A DNA stretch of 64,000 nucleotides from Oryzias latipes (lineage: Eukaryota; Chordata; Actinopteri; Beloniformes; Adrianichthyidae): positions 6,727,240 through 6,791,239 of the forward strand of contig NC_019859.2 in the NCBI RefSeq assembly GCF_002234675.1, in the 5' to 3' direction. The position numbers were made by a program, and so were the translations under genes. Below the pieces are notes generated by a model. The model made no database searches. It was not told the DNA's origin and worked only from the letters and a program-made list of their open reading frames with translations. Shown piece after piece: positions 45,256 to 64,000 of this stretch; positions within the stretch are counted from its first letter, which is position 1; each line of letters begins with the position of its first letter.

Positions 45256-45430
45256 TTCATTCATTTATTCATCTTCAAAACCCGCTTTGCCCCATTGGGG
45301 TCACGGGGCTGCCTATCGGGCGAGACTATCCCGGCCACTCTTGTACTCGTGTGGGCGAAGGCAAGCACAGAGTTATATCGCGATATAACTCATTGGCAGA
45401 GACAACCTGGACAGGTTGCCAGTAGTCTGT
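45256..45430 (-). repeat. Truncated SINE copy with embedded palindrome
   Basis: Matches the 3' body of the SINE at 35465-35846 (TATCCCGGCCACT, GTGGGCGAAGGCA, ACCTGGACAGGTTGCCAGT). Interrupted by a perfect 22-base palindrome at 45370-45391. The tRNA-like head is absent. Confidence 0.6.
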
Positions 45431-45765
45431 CGCAGTAGACAAATTATACTTTGAGCAATTACAGATATGCCCCCATGTTTGTCACTTCCACTCTAATATA
45501 TGTATTCCGTATTGGTAACGTACACTTATATAAAACGCTTTTCTACCTACAAGGCCCAAAGAGCTTTACAGTCACAGTCCCATTCACCCAGTCATCCAGT
45601 AATCTTGAAAAAAACAAAATATTTTTTTTAAAAGAGGTACTGAAAAAGTAGAAGAAGAAAAATGAAGCGTTTTTACGTCGTTTAATCGCGACAAAATTAG
45701 TTCAAGCTGCAGAAAGATGTGGTGGTTTAACTACAAGTTAAAATGTCTCGCTGTGACGCTTCAGA

Positions 45766-45838
45766 GCCCGGATAGCTCAGTCGGTAGAGCATCAGACTTT
45801 TAATCTGAGGGTCCAGGGTTCAAGTCCCTGTTCGGGCG
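45766..45838 (+). tRNA. tRNA-Lys (TTT)
   Basis: 73 nt, no intron. Acceptor stem GCCCGGA/TTCGGGC with one G-U type pair, D arm TAGCTCAGTCGGTAGAGCA, anticodon stem TCAGA/TCTGA with loop CTTTTAA (anticodon TTT), T arm CAGGGTTCAAGTCCCTG. A TTTTT run starts 6 bases downstream. Confidence 0.96.
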
Positions 45839-46600
45839 GCATCTTTTTCTGTCATTCATAGAGACAGCGAAAAGAAGCAGATTTGTTTTAAGAAATTCGT
45901 CTTACTTTAACTCTTTCCCCCCTCAAATTTTTGTCCTTTATCTACTCTATAAAGGCGTGTCCACACTGTGTATGTCTCCATCCACCCTCATTTTCCCTCT
46001 CAACTGCAGCTCTGATCCTATTTTTTGGTCATTCTCGGTCAGTCCAAATAATATCAGTCTATTTTCTCTACTTTTCGAGAATTTCCTCCGCCGTTTTCTG
46101 GTCTCATGGATAACAATGCCATCTGCAAAAATTATGGTCATCATACATCCCTGTCTAACCTCAGTCTGTCCATAACCACCGATTGATACTTAAAAAAATA
46201 AAATAAAAAATACAGGTTGGGAGTAGCAGTGATGATATTTATGACTCACACAAGCTTAGGAAGAGTTTTTCCTAAAATTGAATAAAAAGTTAAAATATGC
46301 GTCAAAAGACAAATTTAGGTAAAACCAATAAAGGAAATGTTCTTTTTTTTTAAATAAACATTATTGCAAATTATGCCATTTTACAGAGTTGCACAATCAT
46401 GCAGTAAAAAGAACTATTGCAAATATCAAATACACAGCAATAAATAAATAAATAAAAACAAGAATAGAAAGCCAAGGGGTACACTTTACGACTACATTTT
46501 GAATCTTTCCCATACAGACAGGTTTTTGGTTTCTTTTTGCTTCTCAGAATTACATAGAATATTCATTTTACTCAAATCGAACTCGGAAAAGAATAAAAGA
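45839..46600. other. Intergenic upstream of rps6kb2
   Basis: No gene. About 45960-46185 contains pieces of a dispersed repeat (CCATCTGCAAAAATTATGGT, ACATCCCTGTCTAACCTCAG). A TAAA repeat lies at 46440-46455. Confidence 0.45.
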
Positions 46601-46822
46601 GATGTCCCCGCCTCCGCTCGTGACGTAGATGCGTCAACGGCACGTGGCAGCGTCATGCCGTCCGTCCGAGTGAAGGCGGCCCGATCCACCTCACCCGGAC
46701 TGACCCTCCGTGTGTTGTCGGTCTGTTGAGCAGCGGTGACAGCCATGAGCCGCTGCGTGTGAGAGCTCACCGGTTAAGTGTCAGGTAAACGAGGAGCCAC
46801 CGGGGGACGGTGTCGCTCTCAG
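46601..46822 (+). promoter_or_regulatory. rps6kb2: rps6kb2 probable promoter and non-coding first exon
   Basis: CpG-rich stretch between AT-rich flanks. Two possible donors: CAG/GTAAAC at 46785 and CTCAG/GTGAGG at 46823. Either would join a 5' untranslated exon to the start-codon exon, whose acceptor TTCCAG is at 47595. An upstream ATG lies at 46745. Transcription start not determinable. Confidence 0.4.
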
Positions 46823-47596
46823 GTGAGGAAGGCTAAGCTAGCATAGGTAGCGCGCGTGTTTGTGTATGTGTCAGCTGTGAACGTAGGAAGTTAACCGCCT
46901 CATGACGATAGCCTTTCTGGTGTTATTCAGACCTCAGAGAGTCAGTCTGAGAGATAATCTGAATGTTTTCTGACATGTCAGGTCGTCTGGTCCGGTCAGG
47001 CTCCTCCTGCGGATTCGATATTATTTTCTCCTCCTTCATAGTTGTTCTTGAACACCTGCGTGTCACAGGAGGGTGGGTGTTGATGGGTGTAAAGATCACT
47101 GGGTGTGAATAGAACCAGTCTTCCTTCATGGTGGTGATGTTGGGTCACGGCGCAGGCTGTTAAACCAGGTTTGCTGACTCTGGGTGTGTTTGCGTGAAAA
47201 GGACACAGTGTGCGGCAGCTGACCAATCACGAGCGTGGACCCGCAACCGCATATTTAGCCGTAAGAGGCAATTATGAGCTTTACACGCCGAGTTAAAGAT
47301 GTTCAAACACGAGATCAAGAGATCATAATGGTCTGTTTGTGTCGTTTATTATCACTGTAAACAGTGTTAAACACTTTTTTTCATGTAGAAGTACCCGTAT
47401 TTATTTTAAATGGGTAAAATTAACGTTCAATTTACTCTTATTTATGTATTTTGTGAGACACTGACTGATGCAGCAGCTAATCTGAACATCAGTTGAAAGT
47501 GATGTCACCTTTCTTGCACTTTATGGCATGTAGAAGTGTTGGTAGCTGGTCTGGCGCTTCTCGGTGAGCTGTGGGTTTTGTCGTCTCGGTTCCAGG

Positions 47597-54237
<6,641 letters not shown>

Positions 54238-55590
54238 GGAGGTTATGTCTGAGAACTAAAATCAGGACTAGCATGCTTTTTTTTTTTTTTCACCCCATCT
54301 CTTCAGAAAATCCTTTACAAAATCCACATCTGCTGCTCACGGAAAACAAATCTTATGACACCCCTCACCCCCCCAGTAAAGTTGATGACTTATGGTTGCT
54401 AGAAGGAACTGGACATCAAGCATTTATGGCTTGAATTCTTTAATGGCCAACCACAGCAGTTCTATCTGAGTCCTTCCATGGCAGTGACTTCGGGGTTCTC
54501 TGGCTCATTTCTCTTTGTAGTCCACGTTTCCACTCTGCTACACCACAACATCATCACCGAAAGAGATGTTAAAAGCCTAAAAGAGACAGTACCTCAAACA
54601 GATGGGCGGAAAGAGCAGTTTTCTTTTTTTTGTGTTTATTTCAGCAAAAAACGAACAAAGTCAAAGCTTTAAGTTCTACCTTAACGGTATTTAACTATAA
54701 GGAATGTGTCTGAAAACTGAAGATGTCTGTTTTTTGTTTTTGTTTTTTCTCAGTGACAGAGCGGCTCTCGTATCCTCAGATTGTACAAACACACCCATCA
54801 TATATCAGCAGAGTGATTGTTTGATTTTTCTCTTCAGATCAGTAAAGAGCTGTCAACACGGGTGCTCACAGAAAACTAAGAGCTTTTATATATATATAAA
54901 AACCAGGAATATTTAGGGTTAACAGAAAAAAAATCTATTTTTACAAAGTTTCAGGTCAATTATGATATAGACTTACAAACTTGTCAATAATTCAACCTTC
55001 AGCTTTTCATTGATTTTCATTTTTGTTGAATTGGGGCCTCAGCTGTGCATGAGTGAAACTCTCTGCAGAACTCATTCGCTTTAAAGCATTACTACTATTG
55101 TAACCTGTGTATAATGAAGTCATTTTTTTGTTTTTTTGTTTTATTGGAGCAAAAAAATAATCATTTTGTTTGAAGTCTCAGGTGAAGTTTCTTTCCACAT
55201 CTTCATCTGAACATATAAATGGAGAAGTTTCCTCTCAGGACCCAAACAAATCTACACTGTCAGAATATTTTATCCATTCTGGCTAAATAATATATTAAAC
55301 ATATTAGCATCTCATACAGATATGAAAAACAATTGTAATGAATTAAGCTTTGATTTTTTGGTTATTCGATATGTTTTTGGTTCTTAAATTATTATTTTCT
55401 TGAGCTGTTTCTTCATTTTGTCCTTTATGCAGTTTGTTTCTGCCGCCAGAAGGGGGCGACAGAGGAAGCAGATCCACACTGCAGAAACATGCTTTGTGTT
55501 ACTTTGGAATATTTATTTAAATGATTTGAACCGATTTTGACGAATTTCTTATCTGAATGTGTGGAAAATAAAATATTGAAATGCTCAACT
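54238..55590 (+). other. rps6kb2: Probable rps6kb2 3' untranslated region
   Basis: No coding content. An AATAAA at 55567-55572 is a plausible polyadenylation signal. A second, earlier signal may exist; the exact end is inferred. Confidence 0.4.
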
Positions 55591-56816
55591 ATTTTGCTTT
55601 TCTTTTCCAAAGAACAAGCATGTGTATTAAGTGCTGTTTTTTTTTTTATCTTATCTTTCCCTTGGATAAATTTGTGTCTTCTTTTCTTTCTGATTGACTG
55701 AGCATCCATTTTGTCTTGAATTTGTGCAGAGTACAACAACAAAAAAAGAAGAATAGCAAAGTATTTTGGAGCCAAACGGGCTCAGATAGTGTCAGAGTGC
55801 TTGGTGTCAGTCACAAATCCTGAGTCTAAAAGGACAGAAACTTTAAAAAAAAAAACTACCCAAGAATGGCAAAACATCAACTTTTCTGAAGTCTCCTCCC
55901 ATGAGCACTGATGTAAATCCTGAAGAACATTTGTGGGAGGAGCTAAAACCAGAAGGTCTCTAAATCTGAAGCAGTTAGGAGATCAAAACACCTTTTGACA
56001 GGTTCAGACTCACTCGTGCACTGAAAAAAAAAAACTGCTGCCGTATTTGCATTGCATACAAATTTGATTGAAAATGGTAGTGTTACCTTATAATTTAATG
56101 ATCAAATGTATGTGTAGAATGTATGTATGCGCACTAAAAGATGAGCTGTTGCAAAAACAGTCCTAAGAAGTTCTAAGATCTGTGAGTTCAGAACAGTTTG
56201 GTGAAAATAGGTTTGTCAGGGTTGCTGATAAATCCTATTTGGGCTTTGAGTTTCCTAATAAGCAGCTCACTTTCACCCAGCATTCTTCACAAAACGCAAA
56301 CCCGTCCAGCTCTTTTTATCTGCACACACATGGTCTCCATGTTCACTCCCACGGTCTTGTTCTAACCTCACAGAATAATGGAGCAGCTCCCTCCGGAGCG
56401 CTGATGGCTTTCAGTACAAATCTGAAACCTCCAGCAGGCATAAATCAGCAGTTTCACTCCACATAGGACGTTCAGGAGCAGATTTTCTCTTTTGAATCTG
56501 ATAGAAAAACTGTTTACTGGCAAAAACATCCAGGCTCTGCATCGGGAACTTGAATCACACCAACAGATTTAGTGAAGCTGTGACTCATTAGGCGCACCAA
56601 TCCTGTCTAAAACGTTACTGTGCAAAATAACCCAACTCACATTGATGAAATGATGTGAAAGGATCATACTATTGATGATAATTATATTGGCTTTGGAACA
56701 AGACAAGCATTTAACCATATTCTAATTATTATTCAAATGTAAAAGTTTTTATTTTATATATTTGATGTTCAGTTTTGGCTGAAAATTTAGCTGAAAAAAA
56801 AAATTAATAAAAACTT
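55591..56816. other. Intergenic with a decayed Tc1 fragment
   Basis: About 55880-56010 (GATGTAAATCCTGAAGAACA, TTTGTGGGAGGAGCTAAAAC) resembles the 3' end of a Tc1-type transposase (NPEEHLWEELK-like). Otherwise nothing supported; the frame at 56182-56466 shows no family features. Confidence 0.4.
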
Positions 56817-57060
56817 AAAGGGCCTAAATCATGCAAAATCAGTGTATTATATTGTTATGTCCTCAAGAAAAACAACTCCAAAGCAGTATTTTACTCCATT
56901 CATGCATTTTTAACTTGTTATTTATGATGAGTACTTTTACTTCCTCTTTCTATTATTACAATTTTATTCCTACTCATTGCTACTTTGTTTTTTTCTAACT
57001 GCTATATTTCTTGTTTTGGCTGCTGTGACAACTGAATTTCACTCCGGGGATCAATAAAGT

Positions 57061-57092
<32 letters not shown>

Positions 57093-57145
57093 TAAAACGC
57101 TTTTATTTTATGTGCACAATATGCACATCCATCTTTGCAAAAAGT
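56817..57145 (+). repeat. Family 2 repeat split by a LINE 3' end
   Basis: Starts AAAGGGCCTAAATCATGCAA and resumes at about 57097 with TGCACATCCATCTTTGCAAA as in 31130-31160. Between them (about 56930-57094) is a LINE-like 3' tail, CAACTGAATTTCACTCCGGG and GATCAATAAAG, ending in (TCTTA)n. Confidence 0.55.
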
Positions 57146-60100
57146 TCATGAGGTTGTTTCTTCCCCTCTATATAATCCTATATAGTAAACTGCCGTAAGT
57201 AAGGTTAGATGAAGCTGGAGTGCTTTCACTCTTGAAGTCCTGAGATTTGGCTTGCACCAAACCGCCTGTAAATGTCCTACTAGTGAAACCCTGTGTGTGA
57301 GTGTTGCAGAAGAGCCATAGAAGGAAGCACATCTACCAGCAGTGTTGCCAGATTCTGCGGTTTTCTGCATAATTGGGTAATTTTGATTTTGATAATACAT
57401 AAAAAAATTTGCTTTGGCAGGTTTCGAGTCAATTTGGCCTGGTTTTAGTTCATTTTATTATGAGTCTAAGCTACTTTTTATTTTGGCAAATATTTTATTT
57501 TGAAAAATTACTGGATCTTCCTGGTTCCATTTCTGTCACTTTGGTGCTTAATCAGTCCAGCGGCCAGTTTAACAGAACAGGAAAAAGACAAATTTTCATG
57601 CCCCCGGATGCGCCCAGCTTCCAGCTGTTAAACGATTCTCGTGCGCCCCCATTTTTCCCTGTTTTTGACATTTTATTTTACCAAATCTTTCCTAAAGGCA
57701 TTGAATGTGGTGTTTTAATTAGGTTTATGGAATTATTTATTAGTTTTAATAGTGTTTTTGGCTCAACGTCCCCCTGTCCCTTTCAGTTTTCACCCGATCT
57801 ATAGCAGAATACAATTCCATTTCAAATTGAAATGAATCATTTTATGTTTTGGAGGTTAAATGTCACATTTGTTCAGCAGAACTGTCAAACTTAAAAGCAC
57901 CTCCTCAATGCTGGTGCATTATAGAGCGAGACACGGGAATAAGGAAGCTACATTGACCAATATTGTGTTTAGTTTTTTGAATCAGTACATCCGTGGAGTT
58001 TCTGAACTTGGTTGCCTGCAATGATGTTTTCGGTCCAGCAGGAGTCAGTATTGAGTGACACAGTATCAACATAGTTTGGGCAATGTGCCGAAACGCTTCA
58101 CGAGGCCTCATCTACCCATCACTACGTCACACAGTTTCAGCAGCTCATATTGGGAGTAATGGACATGGAGAATTTTTAGCTGGAGCTGACTCAATAACAC
58201 AAAGATTTAACTTTGAGATCCTTGTGTTGAAAAAAGGTTTCATGAACAATTTGTTGGGGTAATGTCAGAACTGACTGGCTTCATCTGGTCTGCCTTTTAT
58301 CACTTTTTTTCCGTTTCAGCTCTGGTGATAATATCTTCTAACCCAGGTTTCATGCTGTTCCTCTGACATGGAAGTCAGAGTGGATGCCGTCCTTCCACAA
58401 TAAAGGCGTCACAAAGTTTCATTTTCAGCCAGCTGCAAAAGCAACTTTCTTCCTGATTACACAGTCACAACATTTTATGCTCGTCATCCATCTTCATACA
58501 TCCAGCCTTAATTTAACTTTTGAGGTGAACGTCAGAGCTGCTAATTTAGGAGATTTGTTGGAGCTAATTAAAATATGCAGCATGACTTGTGCATGAGCGG
58601 CTCCTTCTTCGGATGGAAAAAAGGTTCTGTTGAGAGGAGAAGGCAGACGCATGAAAGCTGCAGGACATCAATGTAAAAAAAGAAAAAAAAACGTGTTCAA
58701 CAAAATGTGATGGTGAAAATGTTAAAAACAATAAATACAAAGAAAATAAGATAAACTGCGGATTTGTAATTAAAAAAATCATAAAAATCATAATCGTAAA
58801 TCATAGAAAGAAATTGTGAATATTGCATTTCGAGTTTAGTCTTTCAAAATTAGCTAAAGAACACTAAAGAATCCTAAACTGTTAAATATTTTTAGTTAAA
58901 CAAAAAAAATAAAGACAGAAAATTAAAGTAAAAATATTGAAATGTATTGCTTTTTTGGGTATTAATTTAGCCTATTTTAATTTATTGCCTATATTTTTTT
59001 ACTTTACTGTAGTTAAATACTTAATAGTGTGTTCAATATGTATTATCACTTGATTGTGTGCAGTGTAAAAATAGAGACTTTGTAGATAAAACCCTATTTT
59101 TCAAATCTTTTGTCTTTTTATATCTTGAAAGCTGAAATCTACATAAGCTGCCTTCGTTTTTCCTTCACTGTCCAGCTGTTTAAGTTTAAAAAATTCCTCC
59201 TCGAGGGTCTTTTCTTGTCTCATCAAGAGTCACAAATTAAATGAGGTGTAGAAATTCTGATTCTTGACATTTTCAGAAAAACGTGAGCTGTAAAAAGACT
59301 AAAGATGAGTAATTAATTATGATTTAAATCAATATAAAGAGCAATAGTTCAAATTATGTTAAATGTATCCGGACTTTTAAAAGTTTATTGTTGGACCTAA
59401 AGCATGAAAACAATTATAAAATTAGTTAAAGTGAATGAATTTAACAAAAAGGGACTAAACATTTCAAAAAGTTGAGCTACTGAGTAAAAACCTGGTTTGT
59501 TTTAAGACTCTAAAAAGTTCCATGTATTTCCTTGTGAAGTAATCTCAAGAATTTTTTTTTAATGATCAAATTGGGACAAAACAACTAGAAAAGAAATGGA
59601 AAGGTTCTTAACAATGCCAGTAGGTGACTGCCCTCCTTTACATGACCTCAGTCCTCCACGATGATAGGCCCAGGTAGGTGAGCCAGGAGCGCTGGAACCT
59701 CTCTGTCCATTCCTAATCGGGCCTATTTTCCGTCCCGTCCCTAATCTCAGGGCTTGTGTAAGCTATGTTGACAGAGAAATGTTCCTCAAATAGCACATTA
59801 GCATACAGGCCGTGTGTCCTGAGGTCAGCTCTCAGTAGGTGTGAGGTCCCAATGAGGACCAGATGGGTTCATGTTTTTCCATCAAATCACGTTTTCTATC
59901 ATCATTGACAGTCAATGCTGAGGATCTGACTGTTACAGTACTCCCGAGCTTCAGTTCCAAGTAAGAAAAATAAAGTCTGGCTGCGGTGTTTGACCCACCT
60001 CCCTTTCTACAGAACTGCTGGACTGGGACAACCGTAGCGGTTACCTCCCTCAGCTGCAGATTTACACTTTTCTTCCTGTAAGTATGATGTGAATGAACAT

Positions 60101-62159
60101 TTAAGCAGATAAGCAGCTGGAATCACACGGAGGAAGTTTTTCACTGGTGCAAAAACATGAGTCAGACATAGTTGAGATTCCTGACCGTAAATGCACATTA
60201 GTCACCGTCGGAAGTTCAGTTCAGACCAAAGTCATTCAAAACTGACAAATCGACTCTTTCAGTGTAAAAAATATACAAAAAACAATGGTTACATCTTTGT
60301 ATTAATACATTTATTTTTATTTATATTTTATTTATGTCGATTTATTAAGTATTTTACTTTTTATTCATCTAAATATTTTTTCAACTAGATTAAAATTTTC
60401 TTTGGAAGTAGTTCTTGTTTCAACATTTAAATGATCAAAATCTATCTTCAATTATGAATCTTTAACCGTTTAACCGCGAATCCTGCTGCTCCTTTTAGTC
60501 TAGACTACAAAGTGTGACATAAAACACAGCTGGGACTTTAAGTAAGTAAGTAAGTAAGTAACCTTTTTATTTTTGGACAAGTGAAAACAAGTGTAGAATA
60601 ACAAAATAAGACAAAAACAAGACAAAAAATTTATAAAACAAGAACTTACATAAAACAAAATTATATAAACAACACAAGTCCAAAAGGGAGTGAGAAGAAG
60701 AAAAATCTTATACTTAACTTTGATTCCAAGAGTGTGTTAATTTATTTATTATTCATCCCAGAAATGGGGGTTACATTTGTCCTGCATTTGATTATATGAA
60801 AGCAAAATTAGCTGTAAGTTGTCTGCCGTTTGTACTTGTTTGCTTTCCTTAAGTGTGTGTGTGTGTGTGTGTGGGGGGGGGGGGATTAAAATCTGAGATT
60901 TTATTTTTAGGCCATATCGCCCAGCCCTATATTTTATGTAAAGCTGTTTTGTTACTTAGAGGAAATGAGACTTAAATCTGTAAAACTACTAATAAAACAT
61001 TTCATTTTTGACTCTTAACTGTGACATTTCTGCATTTTATTGACAAGGGTTCTAAAAATAAACTCTCATTTTGTTAGTTTCCCTAAAAGGTTTAAATAAC
61101 ACAATCATTTTCCACAGTTGTTTTTTTTTCAATCAAATAGAATTTGACATTGACAAAAAAAGATCATTTCAAAGTAAAAGCTGATGTTTTATAGAAAATT
61201 TTATTCTGAAAACTGAACTGAAGAACTGGTTTCTCCTGGTTTCCTGGATGGTGCAGACGTCATTGTTGGGCAGCAGAAGGCTGGCATTAAGTGAATCATA
61301 ATTACTGTACCAGCTACTGGTGTCGGCCACATTCCCGTGAGCAACACTCAGTGGTTGAACCAGGAACTTTGTTTCCAATGCGGAGGCAGTGAACTCAGAA
61401 GCTCAGCAAGGAGCTTCAGTTCTACTCGTTTTTGTCACTAAAAAAGTTTGGGTCTCTGCAGGAGGGATGAGCAGCTTTTCCAGTGACATGTTTTGGGAAA
61501 TGGATCAAACTCCTCCAAATGGTTTGACAGACTCTGAAGGTCTAAACCCACTTTTGCTAAATCCTGTTGACAGCTGATTATGATCAGTCGCTCAGTTTTC
61601 TTTCTTTTCCTGTGAACCTGCGATACTACAACATCAAAATGCTCATTGAATAATGTTACAATGATATAGTGCTAGTTATGATAAAAAAAAGTTTAAAAAA
61701 AAAGAAGAATATGTTATTTCTCCAACTTTTTTCCAAAGACATTTTCCAACTTTTTATAATTTTTGCAGGAAGTCTTTTTTATGTTTTAGCCAAATCTATC
61801 TCATATTACACACCGTTATCCAAGTTTGATCAACATTCAGGTCATAACTTGCCAGTAAATCTGTGAGTAAGTCTGGTGCACTTTCCATGTTTTTTTTTTT
61901 CTTTTCTTAGTAAGACAAAATGGTTCATTTATGTTTTTATTGACCCCCAGTTGATTTTAATTGCTACAATAGAGTTTCAACATATCAATACCGACAGTTT
62001 GTCTGGAACAATCAAGAAAAATCTGTAACATCTGCCATGGAGGTCTAGAGATGTTTTTATTGTTTATGCCTAAATTATACCTAGATCAAAACTCTGTTCA
62101 AACCAGAAATAATGACCAGTGAAGATACAAATATGTTTATCCTTTTTTATTTTCTCTAT
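57146..62159. other. Intergenic, no gene seen
   Basis: Five kb of AT-rich sequence on both strands with only short random frames. Contains an (AAGT)n run at 60539-60560 and a (GT)n/G-run at about 60852-60894. Confidence 0.5.
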
Positions 62160-62470
62160 GAAGACTCTCATTCATCCAGGTTGATTCCATCATAATAGTA
62201 GGTGTAGGGGCTGTCAGCTGGACTTAGTTTACAAGACGTTTCACCTCTTATCCAAGAGGCTTTGTCAATTCTGAATTAGCTAGTAAAAGAGCTGGTATAT
62301 ATGTGCTCATGGGGGAGGAGTCAGACCTGAAACTGGATAGTATTGTCAACTTAGCCTACATGGTTTCGGGTCGTTAAGAGTCCTTTGTCCTCAGCTGGGG
62401 GTTGGGGAGCCAGTGACTCCCTCCCCAAACTGGTCATCTCTTTCCAGGTGGAACTGGTTCGGGTTGTTTG
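62160..62470 (+). repeat. Dispersed repeat of unassigned class
   Basis: CTCATTCATCCAGGTTGATT, GCTGGACTTAGTTTACAAGA, CGTTTCACCTCTTATCCAAG and AGGCTTTGTCAATTCTGAAT form a block I recognise as recurring in fish genomes, probably from a retroelement. No reverse transcriptase is seen here. Confidence 0.4.
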
Positions 62471-63472
62471 GGTTTCAGAACACTACCGTAGATGGATGGA
62501 AGAATAAACCTGAGACCTGAGGCTTCTTTAACTCCACACTCAAACCATCCTTTTTCATTTTATTTAAGTATTTTCACATCAGAATTTAAAATATAGTTTA
62601 GATCTCTCCAAACATTTTGTTTAAGTTTTAAACTTGAACCAATGATGTTTTTTTTTGATGGTTTCTTCTGAGAGATCTTGAGTCAAAACAGAAATTCTTC
62701 TTGGAAACTAAACTTCTAGAGTAAAACTGGCGGGTCAGCAGAGCTGTAAGCTGCTCAGGAGAAGGAGAAAGTGATAACAGACACAAATAGCCTAATCCAA
62801 TAACTCTGTTATTCAACTCTTCTCCTTCTGAAGAGTAATTTACATTTCTTAAATTTTGAACACTAAGTAATTCACAAAAATAGATTGCATTTAGCTCTAA
62901 AGGTGTATTTTTAGTCAATAAAAGAGCCAAAACCTCAGAAGGAGTTCTAACAGAAATACCCCCCCCCCCCCCCGCACCTTACACGATGGCTGTAATTGGA
63001 TTTGTTGGTCTACCTGGTAAAGACCTATAAAAGGTGCCTTGACCTGGTTTATCTGGTGATTCAATGTCATCTTCTCTGAAGAGGCTGTAGAGGTGGACAC
63101 TGCAGACCAACTCTGTCGCAGAAGAGGAAAGAAAAATCTCCCACAGTCAGTCAAAGGAAAGAGAGGTGAGGTCTTTACAAAAACTCTTTTGCCTCCATAC
63201 ACCTGGTTCAATTCACGTTTTTGGATTCAAGATTTCATTGTGACGTCGATGAAGGTTCTTATCTTTCCAAGTAACATCTTGAAGTTGAGTCATGGCATCT
63301 GGACTTAAAGTCTTCTTTCTTGAAACTTTCAACGGGTGGCTGTTGTGTTTATTGTGAAGCTCTAAAGAAGATTGTTAGACTGCTTTTGGAGTTGTTTGAT
63401 TTCCAAGAATTTAAGGTTTTATACAATAATTGATGCAGAATCAATGATGAGTTAATCCAAACATGATACATC
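62471..63472. other. Intergenic, no gene seen
   Basis: Contains a C run at 62959-62973. No coding or RNA gene supported. Confidence 0.45.
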
Positions 63473-63533
63473 TTTATTAATATATCAAATAACAATTCGA
63501 CAATGAGAGATAAAATAAAAATAAAAGAAAGAT

Positions 63534-63751
63534 TTATTTGGGAAACAAAAGATGGGCGTAGTCCATCGTCTGGCCGATGACGTCTTGCATCCTGGTGGGA
63601 TGAGCCCGGAAAATAAGGCCCATGGAGCCTGGACGCTGATGGCCGTTGAGGGCCAGTTCATGACAAAGCATTGGTTTATGACGGAATGGAGGAGGAATGG
63701 TGAACGGGTTAACGTCCATGAATTTAAAAGCAAAAATATGATTGTGACTGG
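63534..63751 (-). CDS. Terminal exon of an unassigned small protein gene
   Basis: Minus-strand exon with acceptor TTTTCCTCTCAG at 63752-63763 and a TAA stop at 63536-63534. The frame encodes SHNHIFAFKFMDVNPFTIPP, then FRHKPMLCHELALNGHQRPG, then a segment ending in YAHLLFPK. It reads as real protein sequence, but I do not recognise the family. The first in-frame ATG (63719) gives about 61 residues. A possible upstream exon at about 63935-63847 ends in CCAG/GTACGC, but its best frame (MLASYLPKRNSRVKLWR) is out of phase with this exon, so it may be non-coding or the model may be wrong. AATAAA on the minus strand lies at 63478-63473. The rest of the gene would be beyond the window. Confidence 0.4.
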
Positions 63752-64000
63752 CTGAGAGGAAAAGGCAGGTAGTTTAGCTAATGGTTCAGAGTGAATGCCT
63801 AACTGATGAGTGGCGTGTAGAGCGAGTGACAAAGAACCCAGCGTACCTGGAGGCGAGGTAGATTTTCCTTTTTGAAATGGCGCCAAAGCTTCACTCTACT
63901 ATTTCGTTTGGGTAGATAACTAGCCAACATTTTGGCACTGGGGTTTAGACTTCGTGGGGAAAATTGCCTTAAAAAGCTTGGGTAGGAAATCCTATTACCA

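Noticed and set aside
46923-47226. Minus-strand frames upstream of rps6kb2
   Set aside because: No homology; within the first intron of rps6kb2.
56182-56466. 94-codon plus-strand frame
   Set aside because: No domain, no neighbours supporting it, typical of chance.

Overview
The window is a piece of a ray-finned (teleost) fish nuclear genome. The evidence is split vertebrate genes with GT-AG introns, intron-containing tRNA-Tyr genes, and dense teleost-type repeats (Tc1, hAT, Harbinger, L2 LINEs, a tRNA-derived SINE, small inverted-repeat elements). The exact species cannot be read from the sequence.

Two host genes dominate and are transcribed away from each other. dtx4 (Deltex-4, a Notch-pathway E3 ubiquitin ligase) lies on the minus strand. 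Its 11 coding exons run from 42754 down to 5639; introns 1 and 3 are about 17 kb and 15 kb, and the 3'UTR probably runs to about 3.9 kb. A ribosomal protein S6 kinase beta gene, best fit S6K2/rps6kb2, lies on the plus strand with 15 coding exons from 47597 to 54237 and a predicted product of 468 residues. Both models splice in phase from end to end. The roughly 3 kb between their 5' ends holds tRNA-Thr(TGT) and tRNA-Lys(TTT). Two tRNA-Tyr(GTA) genes with introns lie on the minus strand, at 764-851 and inside dtx4 intron 3. A possible two-exon gene sits at the right edge on the minus strand, ending at 63534.

Layout: 1-3.3 kb, a hAT end, tRNA-Tyr and a Harbinger-type transposon; 3.9-8.0 kb, dtx4 3'UTR and exons 11-4; 8.0-23.0 kb, dtx4 intron 3 with the second tRNA-Tyr and a nearly whole L2-type LINE at about 13.76-18.52 kb; 23.0-25.3 kb, dtx4 exons 3 and 2; 25.3-42.5 kb, dtx4 intron 1, packed with repeats including an L2 copy with a 5' inversion inside a small inverted-repeat element, and a Tc1 element interrupted by hAT-type DNA; 42.5-43.8 kb, dtx4 exon 1 and 5' region; 44.4-45.9 kb, tRNAs and SINE debris; 46.6-55.6 kb, rps6kb2; 55.6-63.4 kb, repeat-rich intergenic DNA.

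I found no convincing novel biological system. The most informative observations are the layered transposon insertions, a tandem duplication of the tRNA-Thr 3' end with its terminator, a shared internal module in two DNA elements with different ends, and the unassigned small gene at the right edge.
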